A stretch of 64,000 nt of DNA, taken from Rhodospirillaceae bacterium. GTDB taxonomy: Bacteria > Pseudomonadota > Alphaproteobacteria > UBA8366 > Aestuariispiraceae. The stretch covers positions 500,679-564,678 of the forward strand of contig PAQY01000002.1 in the NCBI GenBank assembly GCA_002709955.1, written 5' to 3'. This document shows, piece by piece, positions 39,325 to 48,808 of this stretch. The notes beneath the pieces were generated by a model. It had not been told where the DNA came from, ran no database searches, and worked only from the letters and a program-made list of their open reading frames with translations. How positions within the stretch are numbered: the first letter of the stretch is position 1; each line of letters begins with the position of its first letter. The position numbers were made by a program, and so were the translations under genes.

Positions 39325-39353
39325 GGCCGTCGGAGAAATCCGGCGGCCTTTTT
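39325..39353 (+). terminator. Intrinsic terminator after the small cysteine protein gene
   Basis: GGCCGTCGGA (39325-39334), loop GAAA, TCCGGCGGCC (39339-39348), then TTTTT. Both stem arms are identical to those of the groEL terminator; only the tetraloop differs. Confidence 0.92.
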
Positions 39354-39440
39354 CTGTAGCAGGCGTCTGGATTGGGTCTTTAATCCTCAGGCTCTTCCAA
39401 TTAGGTTGGCTTCATAACAGTTACAAATGAGGCCCTCTTT

Positions 39441-40457
39441 ATGTCCCGCACATTGATGCTTGATCAGGTTCATGCGCTCAGTAAGGCAGCACTGATCGGG
39501 GCAGGGACATTGGAAGAGTCGGCGTCGATTGTTGCAGACAGCATCGTCGATGCCGAGGCCGAGGGGATACGCGCCGTCGAATTGGCCTATCTGCCTTACT
39601 ATTGTCAGCATGTCCACGTCGGGAAAGTCTCAGGCCATGCGGTTCCGAAGGTGAAGCAGACCGGCAAGGCCGCCCTGATGGCCGATGCGCGCAACGGATT
39701 CTGTCATCCCGCCTATGTGGAGGGGGAGAAGAAATTCTACACCCTTGCCCGAAATTGCGGCATTGCCGGGTTTGGTATTCAGCATTCCTATGCCTCTGGC
39801 GTGATCGGTTGGTTCGTGGATCGCATTGCCAAGGCCGGACTGATTGGATTCTGCTTCACCAATGCCTCGGCCTCCATGGCGCCGGCCGGGGGAAATCGTC
39901 CGCTGTTTGGCACCAATCCGATTGCCTTTGGCGTGCCGCGCGACGGCAAGCCGCCGCTGGTCATCGATCAATCCTCAACCGCAACAGCCCGCGTCAACAT
40001 CGCTGCCAAGCGGGACGCGGGGGAGCCGATACCGGAAGGGTGGGGCCTGGACGCCAGGGGGCAGCCTTGCACAGATCCAAAGACCGTCTTGGAAGAAGGC
40101 TCCATCGCGCCATCAGGGGGCTATAAAGGGGGCGCATTGGCCTTATTGGTGGAAATCATGGCCGCTGGATTGACAGGGGCGAATTGGTCCTTTGAGGCAT
40201 CGGATTTGGGCAATGATGTCGGTGGCCCGCCGGATATCGGACAATTCTTTATGGCGATTGATCCGACCGCTTTTGGTGGCGCGAATTTTTCCACCCGGAT
40301 CGAAACTCTGTTTCAGGCGATGCTGGATCAGGACGGGGTGCGCCTGCCAGGGGACCGACGCCACGCGCATCGCCTGAAGGCGGCACGGGAAGGGGTCGTG
40401 GTTCCAGATAATCTGTTTCAAACATTGCGCGATTATGCCCGCGGAGAGGCCGCGTGA
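39441..40457 (+). CDS. Ldh/YlbC-family NAD(P)-dependent oxidoreductase (malate/L-lactate-dehydrogenase-like)
   Basis: A 338-aa enzyme of the family that includes ureidoglycolate, 2,3-diketo-L-gulonate and delta1-piperideine-2-carboxylate reductases, unrelated in fold to ordinary Rossmann lactate dehydrogenases. Signatures are GIAGFGIQHSYASGVIGWFV, CFTNASASMAPAGGNRPLFG, TNPIAFGVPR, the DQSSTATARVNIAAKRDAGE stretch with PIPEGWGLDARGQPCTDP, and GGYKGGALALLVEIMAAGLTG. A keto/imino acid reduction is likely, but the substrate is not readable. It starts with ATG after a weak ribosome-binding site and overlaps the next gene by 4 nt (GTGA). Confidence 0.88.
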   Translation: MSRTLMLDQVHALSKAALIGAGTLEESASIVADSIVDAEAEGIRAVELAYLPYYCQHVHVGKVSGHAVPKVKQTGKAALMADARNGFCHPAYVEGEKKFYTLARNCGIAGFGIQHSYASGVIGWFVDRIAKAGLIGFCFTNASASMAPAGGNRPLFGTNPIAFGVPRDGKPPLVIDQSSTATARVNIAAKRDAGEPIPEGWGLDARGQPCTDPKTVLEEGSIAPSGGYKGGALALLVEIMAAGLTGANWSFEASDLGNDVGGPPDIGQFFMAIDPTAFGGANFSTRIETLFQAMLDQDGVRLPGDRRHAHRLKAAREGVVVPDNLFQTLRDYARGEAA

Positions 40458-41272
40458 CAGCGGCGGCGCGGGTTGATCCGGATAAGGTTCAATCAATCCT
40501 GCGGGATGTTGCGGAAAGAATTGTCCTGCCGCGCTTTGATGGGTTGGCGAAGCACGAAATCATCGAAAAGGCCCCCGGTGATCTGGTCACCGTCGCGGAT
40601 ATTGAGGCGGAACATGTCCTGACAGAGGCTTTGTCATCCCTGTTGCCGGGATCCCGAGTTGTTGGGGAGGAGGCCTATTCCAAATCCAATGACATTCTGG
40701 ATCGGTTTGAGACGCAAGGCCCTGTCTGGCTGATTGACCCGATTGATGGGACAAAGAACTTCACCAAGGCGAGTGAAACCTTCTGCATGATGGTGGCCCT
40801 GGTGGAGAATAACCGCCCGGTTATGGGCTGGATTCATGACCCCATTCCCAATCGCACCGCCTTTGCTGCAGAGGGTGAGGGGGCCTGGCTGGACGGAACA
40901 CGGTTGATAATACCAGACCCGCCAGCAGATTCAGCCAAAGTCGGTCTGATCAACACATGGTATTTTGAAGAACCCAAGCGCAGCGCGTTGCGCAATGCGG
41001 CGCGGGCGCGGTTTGGTGAATTGGTATCCTTATCCTGTGCTGGTCATGATTTCTTGGCCCAGACACTGGGGTCGCGCCATTTCAGCTTCTACCGACGGTT
41101 ATGGCCCTGGGATCATGCGCCAGGAACCTTGTTGATCCGAGAGGCAGGCGGCCATGTCGCGCGCATTGACGATGCCCCCTATCAGGCTGGCGAACGGGTC
41201 CACGGCTTGTTAAGTGCACCAAACAAAGAGGTTTGGACGTCCATTCGCGATTACCTGTTGCTGGATTTTTAA
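40454..41272 (+). CDS. Inositol-monophosphatase-family phosphatase
   Basis: A 272-aa Mg-dependent, Li-sensitive-type phosphatase. The metal-binding set is visible: VGEEAY (Glu), LIDPIDGTKNF (Asp-x-Asp-Gly-Thr) and WPWDHAPGTLLIREAGGHV (Asp near the C-terminus). Family members hydrolyse inositol phosphates, 3'-phosphoadenosine 5'-phosphate or histidinol phosphate; this one cannot be assigned. GTG start overlapping the dehydrogenase stop indicates translational coupling, so the pair may act on one metabolite. Its stop overlaps that of the convergent TPR gene by 4 nt. Confidence 0.9.
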   Translation: MTAAARVDPDKVQSILRDVAERIVLPRFDGLAKHEIIEKAPGDLVTVADIEAEHVLTEALSSLLPGSRVVGEEAYSKSNDILDRFETQGPVWLIDPIDGTKNFTKASETFCMMVALVENNRPVMGWIHDPIPNRTAFAAEGEGAWLDGTRLIIPDPPADSAKVGLINTWYFEEPKRSALRNAARARFGELVSLSCAGHDFLAQTLGSRHFSFYRRLWPWDHAPGTLLIREAGGHVARIDDAPYQAGERVHGLLSAPNKEVWTSIRDYLLLDF

Positions 41273-42552
41273 TCCACCAGAAGAACCAATGCCTCTTCAG
41301 AGAAGGCCTGAATGGCGGCCTCAATCTTTTCATCGATTTGCCCATCGATTGGGCCCTGATAGTATCCGCGCTTCTGGAGGTATTCCTGATACATCTGAAC
41401 GCGATCGGCACCGCCTAATTCCATGGACAGGCGATAGAATTTCATCGCCTGACCCTGATCGCCCAACAGGGTATGCACCGCTGCTGCCGTATCGGCATTG
41501 TCGGCATTTTCATCCAGGTTCAGTGATTTTTCGACATAGTCCAATGCTGCCTTCGGGTCCCGAAAGGATTTGTCTTCCGCTGCGACCAGCAACCATGCGA
41601 TGGAATTGTAATAGTCTGATATCGGCTGGATCTGGACCGCAACATTCAGGTTCTCATAAGCCTGCTGATAGTCTTTGCGATCCATATAGATCATGCCGCG
41701 ACGATGCCAGGCGACAGCGCGGGTTGGATCGAGGTTGATCGCCTGGGTATAATCTGCCAGCGCGGCATCGATATTATCGGTCCGCTGATTGGCCATTCCC
41801 CGGAACATATAGGCATCTGGGGTGGCTTCACCATGATCAATGGCGAAACTGAAATCTGTGATCGCCTCTGTCGGATTACCCCCGAAAAGATAGGCCAGAC
41901 CGCGCCGCGTATACAGACGATGACGGTTTGGTTCGATCTCTATGGCTTTGGTATAGGCGGCTTGCGCGGTATCGAACTGTTTCAGCTCAACGTTCAAATT
42001 ACCCAGTGTCACCAATGTGTTAATATCTAGCGGGTCAATCTTTTGCGCTTGATCCAGGTCGCGCAGGGCAGCGTCGAAATTGCCCATCTGGGCATGGCTG
42101 GATGCGCGCCCGGCATAAAGCGCCGCCACCTTTGGCGCGATTTGTAGGGCCAGGTCATAGTCCTGTATTGCCTTCTGATGTTCGCCCATATCATCAAAGG
42201 TGCGGGCGCGCCCATCCAGAAAGCCAATATTATTGGGTGCCAGATCAAGCGCGTCGGTAAAGTCTCTAAGCGCCGCAGTATAATCAAAGAGGTCCAGAAG
42301 GGCCGCCGCACGATAGGCCAGGGCCGTTGCGCGCCCCTCAGTGGACAGGATTTCACTGTCCAGCAATGTTGTGCATATATCGCGTCGTTGACTGGGCGTG
42401 TTGCCAGCCCCCAGACAGCCTTGCAGCAATTCCGTCATTCTTTGCGGCGTGTCGCCGCCCAGACTGTCGTTTTGCATCTGCGCACTGCCGATGCTGGGCA
42501 CCAGGCAGGTCAGCATCACAGAGAAGGCAAGGGATCGAATGCGTAGCGTCAT
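41269..42552 (-). CDS. Exported tetratricopeptide-repeat protein
   Basis: A 427-aa protein with an N-terminal signal peptide (TLRIRSLAFSVMLTCLVPSI, then GSAQM) and at least seven TPR units between residues 75 and 360, recognised by alternating A/G-Y-DRA-like signatures (DFTDALDLAPNNIGFLDGRA, DYDLALQIAPKVAALYAGRA, DLDQAQKIDPLDINTLVTLG, AYTKAIEIEPNRHRLYTRRG, DYTQAINLDPTRAVAWHRRG). TPRs hold protein partners; nothing shows which. The C-terminal KRGYYQGPIDGQIDEKIEAA resembles a short peptidoglycan-binding-like repeat (Gly-Pro-Ile-Asp-Gly), hinting at a cell-wall-facing role. It is divergent from another exported unknown. Confidence 0.85.
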   Translation of the reverse strand: MTLRIRSLAFSVMLTCLVPSIGSAQMQNDSLGGDTPQRMTELLQGCLGAGNTPSQRRDICTTLLDSEILSTEGRATALAYRAAALLDLFDYTAALRDFTDALDLAPNNIGFLDGRARTFDDMGEHQKAIQDYDLALQIAPKVAALYAGRASSHAQMGNFDAALRDLDQAQKIDPLDINTLVTLGNLNVELKQFDTAQAAYTKAIEIEPNRHRLYTRRGLAYLFGGNPTEAITDFSFAIDHGEATPDAYMFRGMANQRTDNIDAALADYTQAINLDPTRAVAWHRRGMIYMDRKDYQQAYENLNVAVQIQPISDYYNSIAWLLVAAEDKSFRDPKAALDYVEKSLNLDENADNADTAAAVHTLLGDQGQAMKFYRLSMELGGADRVQMYQEYLQKRGYYQGPIDGQIDEKIEAAIQAFSEEALVLLVD

Positions 42553-42656
42553 AAACTAAACCTTTTGGATCGTCTGTTACCATAACGTAACGCAGTATGG
42601 CGCTGTTTCAATCTGTCATCCTTCCATTCCGGCCTGGATATTGCGAGAGTGTGGGC

Positions 42657-43181
42657 ATGAAGACAGTATTCTTGACCGCCCTGATCCTCGTATTGTCTGG
42701 CATGTCTGCTGCGGCACAGACAGTGCCGGACCATCCGTTTGCCAATGCCACAGGCGCAGGGCCTGAAATGATATCGGAGCAGGGACAGGATAATCTGCCC
42801 TATCCCCCTGCAAAACCTGAATTTCTATTGCGCATGTCTAAAAAGGAATGCCAGACGGTCATGCGCCGCGCCGTAGTGCCCAGTGCGGATTATGTTCCGG
42901 GGCTGGATATACGGGGCAATGCCGTTGCTGGGGCAAACCTGCCGGGGACCTTAACGGCACAGGATATCCTGCCGGAAGAGATCGCCTTCGAATTGGCGCT
43001 GAATCCTATGGTTTTTGCGGGAAATCCGGCTTTGCAAAGCCTGTTTGCAAATTCCTCAACCAGTCTGGGGACAGTTCGATATAATCTTGCATCCGGCAAG
43101 TTGACCCTAAATGACAAAGCCCTGACAACCGATACTGAGGCGGAAATCATCGCCCTGTGCCAGCGGGCCGTTCAGCGATAA
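42657..43181 (+). CDS. Exported protein of unknown function
   Basis: A 174-aa product with a clear signal peptide at its N-terminus ([20 protein letters not shown], cleavage probably before Q). The mature part contains one Cys early ([20 protein letters not shown]) and one near the C-terminus (ALCQRAVQR), an Ala/Pro-rich middle and no membrane span. I do not recognise the family. The frame is open 20 codons upstream, but the ATG at 42657 puts the signal peptide at the true N-terminus. It is divergent from the exported TPR protein, with 104 nt between starts, so both may be periplasmic and co-regulated; that is inference. Confidence 0.75.
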   Translation: MKTVFLTALILVLSGMSAAAQTVPDHPFANATGAGPEMISEQGQDNLPYPPAKPEFLLRMSKKECQTVMRRAVVPSADYVPGLDIRGNAVAGANLPGTLTAQDILPEEIAFELALNPMVFAGNPALQSLFANSSTSLGTVRYNLASGKLTLNDKALTTDTEAEIIALCQRAVQR

Positions 43182-43269
43182 CGCATTCACCGACTGCGGC
43201 TTTACCTTCATGGCGCTAGGCCTTAGATTGCGCGCACTTAACAACCTTAGCCTTAAGGGTAGAATTCTG

Positions 43270-44628
43270 ATGCGCTTATCCCCTGCCGTCCGCTTGAGTG
43301 AGTATTTCATGCCCACCCTGCGGGAAACCCCCAGCGAGGCGGAAATCGTCTCCCACCGTCTGATGTTGCGTGCGGGCATGATCCGGCAGGAATCAGCCGG
43401 TATCTATTCCTGGCTGCCGACAGGGTATCGGGTGCTGCGCAAGATTGAACAGATTGTCCGTGATGAAATGGACCGTATTGGCTGTCATGAAGTCCTGATG
43501 CCGACGATCCAATCCGCAGACCTTTGGCGCAAATCCGGTCGGTATGAGGATTACGGCAAGGAAATGCTGCGCATCACCGACCGGCACGAGCGGGAAATGC
43601 TGTATGGCCCCACGAATGAGGAAATGATCACCGATATCGTGGCGGAACATATCAAGAGCTATAAAGACCTGCCCCGAATGATGTATCACATTCAGTGGAA
43701 ATTCCGCGATGAGGTCCGCCCGCGCTTTGGCGTGATGCGCGGTCGGGAATTCTTGATGAAGGATGCCTATTCCTTTGATATTTCCCCGGAAGCGGGTCGT
43801 ATCTCCTATAACAAGCAATTCGTCGCCTATCTGCGCCTGTATGCCCGGATGGGGTTGAAGGCCATACCGATGGCGGCCGATACGGGTCCCATTGGTGGTG
43901 ATATGAGCCACGAATTTATCATTTTGGCTGAAACCGGCGAAAGTCAGGTCTGGTGCGATACCGATCTGTTGAAGCTGGACCTGCTGAATATGGATATCGA
44001 TCACCGCAATGCCGACCAGATGAGCGAGGTCATCGGCAAGGTGACGTCATTCTATGCGGCGACCGACGAGATGCATGATGAGGCAAAATATCAGGCCGAA
44101 GTCCCGGCAGATCGTCAAATGACGGCGCGGGGAATCGAGGTCGGCCATATTTTCTTCTTCGGCGACAAATATTCTGACCCCATGAATGCCAAGGTTCAGA
44201 CGGCGGATGGCGGCTTTGCGACCGTCCAGAGCGGTTCTTATGGCGTCGGTGTTTCACGCCTGTTGGGTGCGATCATTGAGGCTTGTCACGACGATAACGG
44301 CATTATCTGGCCGGAAGAAGTTGCACCGTTCAAAGTGGGCCTGATTAATCTGCGCGTTGGCGATGCGGCCTGTGATGCTGCTTGCGAAGACTTCTATGCC
44401 AAGATTCAGGCGGCAGGGGTGGACGTTCTGTATGACGACCGTGATACGCGCGCTGGTGTGAAATTTGCCGATATGGATCTGATCGGCCTGCCCTGGCAGG
44501 TGGTGATCGGACCAAAAGGCGTTGCAAATGGCATCGTTGAACTTAAATCCAGAAAAACCGGGGAGAAAGAAGAGCTCTCACCGGAGGCTGCGGTCGCTAA
44601 ACTTTCCGGGTCAAAGCCCGTTGGGTAA
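43270..44628 (+). CDS. proS: Prolyl-tRNA synthetase (short alphaproteobacterial type)
   Basis: A 452-aa class II synthetase charging tRNA-Pro. Class II motif 2 ([20 protein letters not shown]) and motif 3 ([18 protein letters not shown]) are present, with an anticodon-binding domain in the last ~110 residues. At about 450 residues it lacks the ~180-residue editing insertion of the E. coli enzyme; this short form is normal in Alphaproteobacteria and means that Ala-tRNA-Pro editing must be done in trans or is absent. The ATG at 43270 gives the family N-terminus [20 protein letters not shown]; the 20 codons upstream are not conserved-looking. lolC-lolD follow as usual. Confidence 0.97.
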   Translation: MRLSPAVRLSEYFMPTLRETPSEAEIVSHRLMLRAGMIRQESAGIYSWLPTGYRVLRKIEQIVRDEMDRIGCHEVLMPTIQSADLWRKSGRYEDYGKEMLRITDRHEREMLYGPTNEEMITDIVAEHIKSYKDLPRMMYHIQWKFRDEVRPRFGVMRGREFLMKDAYSFDISPEAGRISYNKQFVAYLRLYARMGLKAIPMAADTGPIGGDMSHEFIILAETGESQVWCDTDLLKLDLLNMDIDHRNADQMSEVIGKVTSFYAATDEMHDEAKYQAEVPADRQMTARGIEVGHIFFFGDKYSDPMNAKVQTADGGFATVQSGSYGVGVSRLLGAIIEACHDDNGIIWPEEVAPFKVGLINLRVGDAACDAACEDFYAKIQAAGVDVLYDDRDTRAGVKFADMDLIGLPWQVVIGPKGVANGIVELKSRKTGEKEELSPEAAVAKLSGSKPVG

Positions 44629-44661
44629 GGCTTCAAACGGCTGTGAAAGGGCGTTTTGACG

Positions 44662-45906
44662 ATGTTTACAGCTGTTGAGCGGTTGGTTGCCTTTCGCTAT
44701 CTGCGGGCCAAGCGACAGGAAGGGTTCATCTCTGTCGTTGCCTGGTTCTCTCTATTGGGAATCATGCTGGGCGTGGCGACCCTGATCATCGTCATGTCGG
44801 TGATGAATGGGTTCCGGGCTGAATTGCTGGGGCGCATTATCGGGCTGAATGGCCATGTCACCGTCGGGTCTGTTGAAAGACGGATTGAGGCCTATCAGGA
44901 CATCACCGACCAATTACTGGCCCGACCGGACGTGCTGGCTGCAACCCCGATGATCGAAGGTCAGGTCATGGCAAGTGCCAAGAATGGCGCAGCGGGCGCG
45001 TTGGTTCGGGGTGTTCGCGCAGCAGATTTTGAGGCGCGCCCAATTCTGCGGGACTCCCTGATCGCTGGCAGCATGGATAATTTCACAAGGCAGGATGGCA
45101 TCCTGATCGGGGTCCGAATGGCCAGTCGTCTGGGGCTGACCCTGGGGGAGACGCTCACCCTGATTTCCCCCAACGGAACCGCCACGGCCTTTGGCACCGT
45201 GCCGCGCATGAAGGCCTTTCCCATCGTCGGTATTTTTGAAGTCGGCATGTATGAATATGACAATACCTATGTCTATATGCCGTTAAAGACAGCGCAGGCC
45301 TTCTTTCGGACAGGGGATGCCGTTGGATCGATTGAGGTCATGCTGAAAGACCCGGATGCGGCCAAGGCAGCGGCCTTTGACCTGCGGAACAGTCTTCCCC
45401 CCGGTTATACGGCCACAGATTGGCAGCGGGTTAATTCCAGCTTTTTCAATGCGCTACAGGTCGAACGTAATGTTATGGCGCTGATCCTGTCGCTGATCGT
45501 TGTGGTGGCGGCCTTTAATGTCATATCGTCCCAGATCATGCTGGTTCAGGATAAATCCCGGGGCATCGCTGTATTGCGCACCATGGGGGCGACGCGGGGA
45601 TCGATCCTGCGGATATTCTTTATGACCGGCAGTTCGGTTGGCGTCATTGGTACCGTATTGGGGGCGACGCTGGGCATTTCCTTTGCACTGAATATTGAAA
45701 GCATCCGCCAGGCGATTCAAAGCCTGTCGGGTGCCAAGCTATTCGATGCGGAAATATACTTTCTGTCTCAATTACCGGCTAAAATTGATCCGACGGAAGT
45801 GATCCTTACCGTGACTTTTGCTTTGGTGATCAGTCTGTTGGCCTCCATTTATCCAGCCTGGCGCGCGGCGCGATTGGATCCTGTAGAGGTGCTGCGCTAT
45901 GAGTGA
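44662..45906 (+). CDS. lolC: Lipoprotein-releasing ABC transporter, permease LolC/LolE
   Basis: A 414-aa inner-membrane permease that extracts outer-membrane-destined lipoproteins from the inner membrane and hands them to LolA. It has one membrane span near the N-terminus ([20 protein letters not shown], followed by [15 protein letters not shown]), a large periplasmic domain (about 60-260) and three C-terminal spans (from [20 protein letters not shown] onward). [20 protein letters not shown] is the coupling-helix motif, and the C-terminal [18 protein letters not shown] is diagnostic. Alphaproteobacteria usually have a single LolC/E-type (LolF) permease. I choose ATG 44662 over a TTG at 44656. 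It overlaps lolD by 8 nt. Confidence 0.95.
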   Translation: MFTAVERLVAFRYLRAKRQEGFISVVAWFSLLGIMLGVATLIIVMSVMNGFRAELLGRIIGLNGHVTVGSVERRIEAYQDITDQLLARPDVLAATPMIEGQVMASAKNGAAGALVRGVRAADFEARPILRDSLIAGSMDNFTRQDGILIGVRMASRLGLTLGETLTLISPNGTATAFGTVPRMKAFPIVGIFEVGMYEYDNTYVYMPLKTAQAFFRTGDAVGSIEVMLKDPDAAKAAAFDLRNSLPPGYTATDWQRVNSSFFNALQVERNVMALILSLIVVVAAFNVISSQIMLVQDKSRGIAVLRTMGATRGSILRIFFMTGSSVGVIGTVLGATLGISFALNIESIRQAIQSLSGAKLFDAEIYFLSQLPAKIDPTEVILTVTFALVISLLASIYPAWRAARLDPVEVLRYE

Positions 45907-46597
45907 CGACACGACCGTATTGCGCATGGATGCGGTAGAGCGGACCTATAAGACGGCTGCCGGGCCGTTGACCGTGCTGGATGGTGCCTCTTTGCATGTC
46001 AGCAAGGGGGAATTGGTTGGGTTGGTTGCGCCCAGCGGGACCGGGAAATCAACCCTGTTGCATATGGCGGGCCTGTTGGAATTGCCTGACAAGGGCGATG
46101 TTCTGATCAATGGACGGGCCTGTGGCACGCTGGGGGATTTGGAACGCACGGCGATCCGGCGCAAGACCATTGGGTTTGTGTACCAGTTTCATCACCTGCT
46201 GCCAGAATTTTCCGCCCTGGAAAATGTGGTCCTGCCGCAAATGGTGGCGGGGGAATCTCGTCGCGTAGCCCGCGACCATGCGGCAGATTTGCTGGAAAGT
46301 GTTGGTTTGACGTCGCGCGCCACCCATCGGCCAGCCAAGCTGTCGGGGGGGGAGCAACAGCGGGTTGCCGTTGCGCGGGCCCTGGCGAATTCGCCGGCCA
46401 TCTTGCTGGCAGATGAACCGACCGGCAATCTGGACCCCAAAACGTCTGAGATCGTGTTTGATCTATTGGTAAAACTGGTGCGGGAGCGCGGGATGAGCGC
46501 CCTGATCGCAACCCATAATATCGCCCTGGCGCAACGTATGGACCGCGTGGTGACATTGGGGGCTGGCAAAATTCAGAATTTTTCGACCGAGTCCTGA
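45899..46597 (+). CDS. lolD: Lipoprotein-releasing ABC transporter, ATPase LolD
   Basis: A 232-aa ABC ATPase powering LolC/E. Walker A is [20 protein letters not shown], the Q-loop lies in [20 protein letters not shown], the ABC signature is [17 protein letters not shown], Walker B is [13 protein letters not shown], and the switch His is in [11 protein letters not shown]. Note Ala-Pro in the P-loop (VAPSGTGKS), a common LolD variant. Translation is coupled to lolC by an 8-nt overlap. dnaE, the usual alphaproteobacterial neighbour, does not follow; the next gene converges. Confidence 0.96.
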   Translation: MSDDTTVLRMDAVERTYKTAAGPLTVLDGASLHVSKGELVGLVAPSGTGKSTLLHMAGLLELPDKGDVLINGRACGTLGDLERTAIRRKTIGFVYQFHHLLPEFSALENVVLPQMVAGESRRVARDHAADLLESVGLTSRATHRPAKLSGGEQQRVAVARALANSPAILLADEPTGNLDPKTSEIVFDLLVKLVRERGMSALIATHNIALAQRMDRVVTLGAGKIQNFSTES

Positions 46598-46634
46598 CGT
46601 CTCGCAGGCGATCGGGTATTCCTCAAGGTTTCCA

Positions 46635-47237
46635 TCACCGAAGCTCGAAGGCCAGCAGGATCAGCGACATGGCAATCAGCCAACTGCCTGCGATCCGAAT
46701 GCCAATCACCGCAATGGGATGCTGAAGCTTCGCGCTGAGTGCCATAACATTCAGGGCGAGAATATTCACCCCGATCCATATCCCAAAGCCCAACAACAAA
46801 ATTTCGTTTGCCTTTAGGGCTTCTGGCTTTGAATCCAGGCCAACGCATAATCCGGCCAGCGCAAAAACACTGATATTTAAGACGGTTGGCACAGACCTGT
46901 TCACAGCCAAAAGGGCACCAACAATCAGGGTCAGGGCGGCCAGTGCCAGGCTGGTGATCTGGGTCGGGTCTATCCAGAGGGTGGCTGCATATCCGACGAC
47001 TAAACCGGCATTCAAGACGGCCAATAAGGGCGGGATTTGGCGCTCTTGGCGGCGGCCCATCCATAAACCGATCCCGATCAGCAGCAACAGGTGTTGGGGA
47101 ACGGCGACCGGATGCAGCAATCCATTCGGGAAAAGGCCAACACCGGAAATGCTGGTATGGGCATCTGCCGGTGTTGCAAGGCCCAGTCCTCCCCCCACCA
47201 GGATCAGCAGGGGGAGAAGGAGACGCGGATGCGTCAC
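46635..47237 (-). CDS. HupE/UreJ-like membrane protein, second of a tandem pair
   Basis: A 200-aa protein with a signal-like N-terminus (LLLPLLILVGGGLGLATPAD) and six hydrophobic helices. The LLHPVAVPQHLLLLIGIGLW segment is a degenerate form of the HPxxGxDH motif of HupE/UreJ nickel or cobalt permeases: one of the metal-ligand Asp residues is replaced (VPQH instead of GLDH). Transport of Ni/Co or another small solute is possible but unproven. The GTG start overlaps the stop of the upstream gene by 4 nt, so the two are translated together. Confidence 0.75.
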   Translation of the reverse strand: MTHPRLLLPLLILVGGGLGLATPADAHTSISGVGLFPNGLLHPVAVPQHLLLLIGIGLWMGRRQERQIPPLLAVLNAGLVVGYAATLWIDPTQITSLALAALTLIVGALLAVNRSVPTVLNISVFALAGLCVGLDSKPEALKANEILLLGFGIWIGVNILALNVMALSAKLQHPIAVIGIRIAGSWLIAMSLILLAFELR

Positions 47238-47863
47238 GCGATGCCGGTCATAAAGGCGACGCCAACCAGGGATATCGCAACGCCAAGACCGCGCACCGCG
47301 ACGCGGCCCGATGGCATTTTAACCAGCATGCCAAAGGCGATACCAATCAGGTGCAGCATGCCCGTTGAGAGCACAAATCCGATTGAATAGGTGATCGCAT
47401 TCGCGGCATGGGGCAGTTCCGCACCATGGGCATAGCCATGGAATATGGCGAATGCGCCAACCAGACAGGACGCGATCCAGATGGGGGGCCGTGCCGCCAG
47501 GGCCACCAACAGACCCAGCACGATGGCAGATCCCGCAATCCCGATTTCCACGCCGGGCAGGGGAAAGCCCAATACGCCCAGCGCGCCCCCAAATGCCATC
47601 ACAACCGGAAAAATTATCGGCAAAAGATAAAGGGCAGGACGCCCCAGAAAGGCCCCCCATAATCCAACGGCGACCATAGCGACCACATGATCCAGACCGA
47701 ACAGGGGATGGGTCAGGCCGCTGACAAAACCACCGGCCATCCCGGACCCTTCATGGGCAAAGGCGGTGCTGGATAGCATTGTCGCCCCAGCGATAATACA
47801 GGCGGCCAGAGGGGCGATCTGGGGGGCGATCTGGGCGACGATCCGGCGGGCGCGGCCTGTCAT
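47234..47863 (-). CDS. HupE/UreJ-family membrane protein, first of a tandem pair
   Basis: A 209-aa protein with a signal peptide or first helix (LAACIIAGATMLSSTAFAHE) and about six membrane spans. It contains the family motif intact in GLTHPLFGLDHVVAMVAVGL, a likely nickel/cobalt site, and a second His-rich motif FHGYAHGAELP. HupE and UreJ usually sit in hydrogenase or urease clusters, but neither is in this window. The gene precedes and overlaps the degenerate paralogue, so the pair may form a heteromeric permease. Confidence 0.88.
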   Translation of the reverse strand: MTGRARRIVAQIAPQIAPLAACIIAGATMLSSTAFAHEGSGMAGGFVSGLTHPLFGLDHVVAMVAVGLWGAFLGRPALYLLPIIFPVVMAFGGALGVLGFPLPGVEIGIAGSAIVLGLLVALAARPPIWIASCLVGAFAIFHGYAHGAELPHAANAITYSIGFVLSTGMLHLIGIAFGMLVKMPSGRVAVRGLGVAISLVGVAFMTGIA

Positions 47864-47963
47864 AAAACTATCCTTTCATGCGGGGGGATTTTTTTGGTTT
47901 GCTTGATTGATGTTAATCAGCCGATAAAGTATCGCTTCGGCCCAAGAATTGGAAGGTGTAATG

Positions 47964-48806
47964 ATGGGCAAAACCCCGGCGGCAAGCCGAAAGAAATCTG
48001 CGTCAAAGAAGCCGCCTGTAAAACCGGTAGCCAGTCCTGCTGCAACCGGATTGTCAGATCAGGTGGGGGAAACCCTGCGGCAATTGCTGCGACGCGCGGA
48101 ACCCCTGGACCTGAAACGACACGCTGACTTCAGGGTAAAGGATGGTCGGGATTTCAGCTTTGCCAGCAAGCTGCACACCATCCCGCTCAGCGCTGTGGAG
48201 TTCATGCCAACGGCACGGCATTACCCGATTATTTTCGCTGGTGAAAAAGATATTCATCCGGTCGCCCTTCTGGGCTTGCGATCCGATGAAAATCTGTTTG
48301 TCGAGGCGAACGGGCGCTGGAAGGAAGGTTGTTATGTTCCCGCCATTTTGCGGCGCGCACCGTTTGTGTTGATGCAGGATACGAAGCACGGAAAAGATGG
48401 TGTCGGCCTGTGTCTGGATGTTGAATCCCCGCTTGTGTCGAAAACCGAAGGCACCCCGATTTTTGCCAATGGCAAGCCAACAGCGATGCTGGCGAAAATG
48501 GCGACCTTTGCGGCATCATACTCCAAAGAACAGGCGCGAACCCGTCAGTTTGTGAATGCCTGTATGGCCAATAACCTGTTGGTGGAACGCCGGATGGAGA
48601 TCACATTGGCCAGCGGCCAAAAGATTATATTCTCCGGCTTTCGTGTCATTGATGAGGAACGCCTGCGCAAGCTGGATGATGAGACGGCCCTGAAATGGTT
48701 CCGCACAGGATGGAGTGCCCTGGCACTGGCGCATTTTCTGTCATTGGGCAATATGGGCCGTTTGCATCATCGCTCTAACGCGCGGGTTACTCAGAAGGCA
48801 CTCTGA
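47964..48806 (+). CDS. SapC-family protein
   Basis: A 280-aa protein. After a Lys/Ser/Pro-rich N-terminus (about 35 residues) the SapC domain follows: AVEFMPTARHYPIIFAGEKD, HPVALLGLRSDENLFVEANG, WKEGCYVPAILRRAPFVLMQ and ESPLVSKTEGTPIFANGKPT. The family is named after an S-layer-associated gene of Campylobacter, but its biochemical role is unknown; no signal peptide or membrane span is visible here, so it is likely cytoplasmic. The second of two adjacent ATGs (47964) is 7 nt after GGAAGG and is chosen. It converges on a cNMP-binding gene with 2 nt between stops. Confidence 0.88.
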   Translation: MGKTPAASRKKSASKKPPVKPVASPAATGLSDQVGETLRQLLRRAEPLDLKRHADFRVKDGRDFSFASKLHTIPLSAVEFMPTARHYPIIFAGEKDIHPVALLGLRSDENLFVEANGRWKEGCYVPAILRRAPFVLMQDTKHGKDGVGLCLDVESPLVSKTEGTPIFANGKPTAMLAKMATFAASYSKEQARTRQFVNACMANNLLVERRMEITLASGQKIIFSGFRVIDEERLRKLDDETALKWFRTGWSALALAHFLSLGNMGRLHHRSNARVTQKAL

Positions 48807-48808
48807 CG

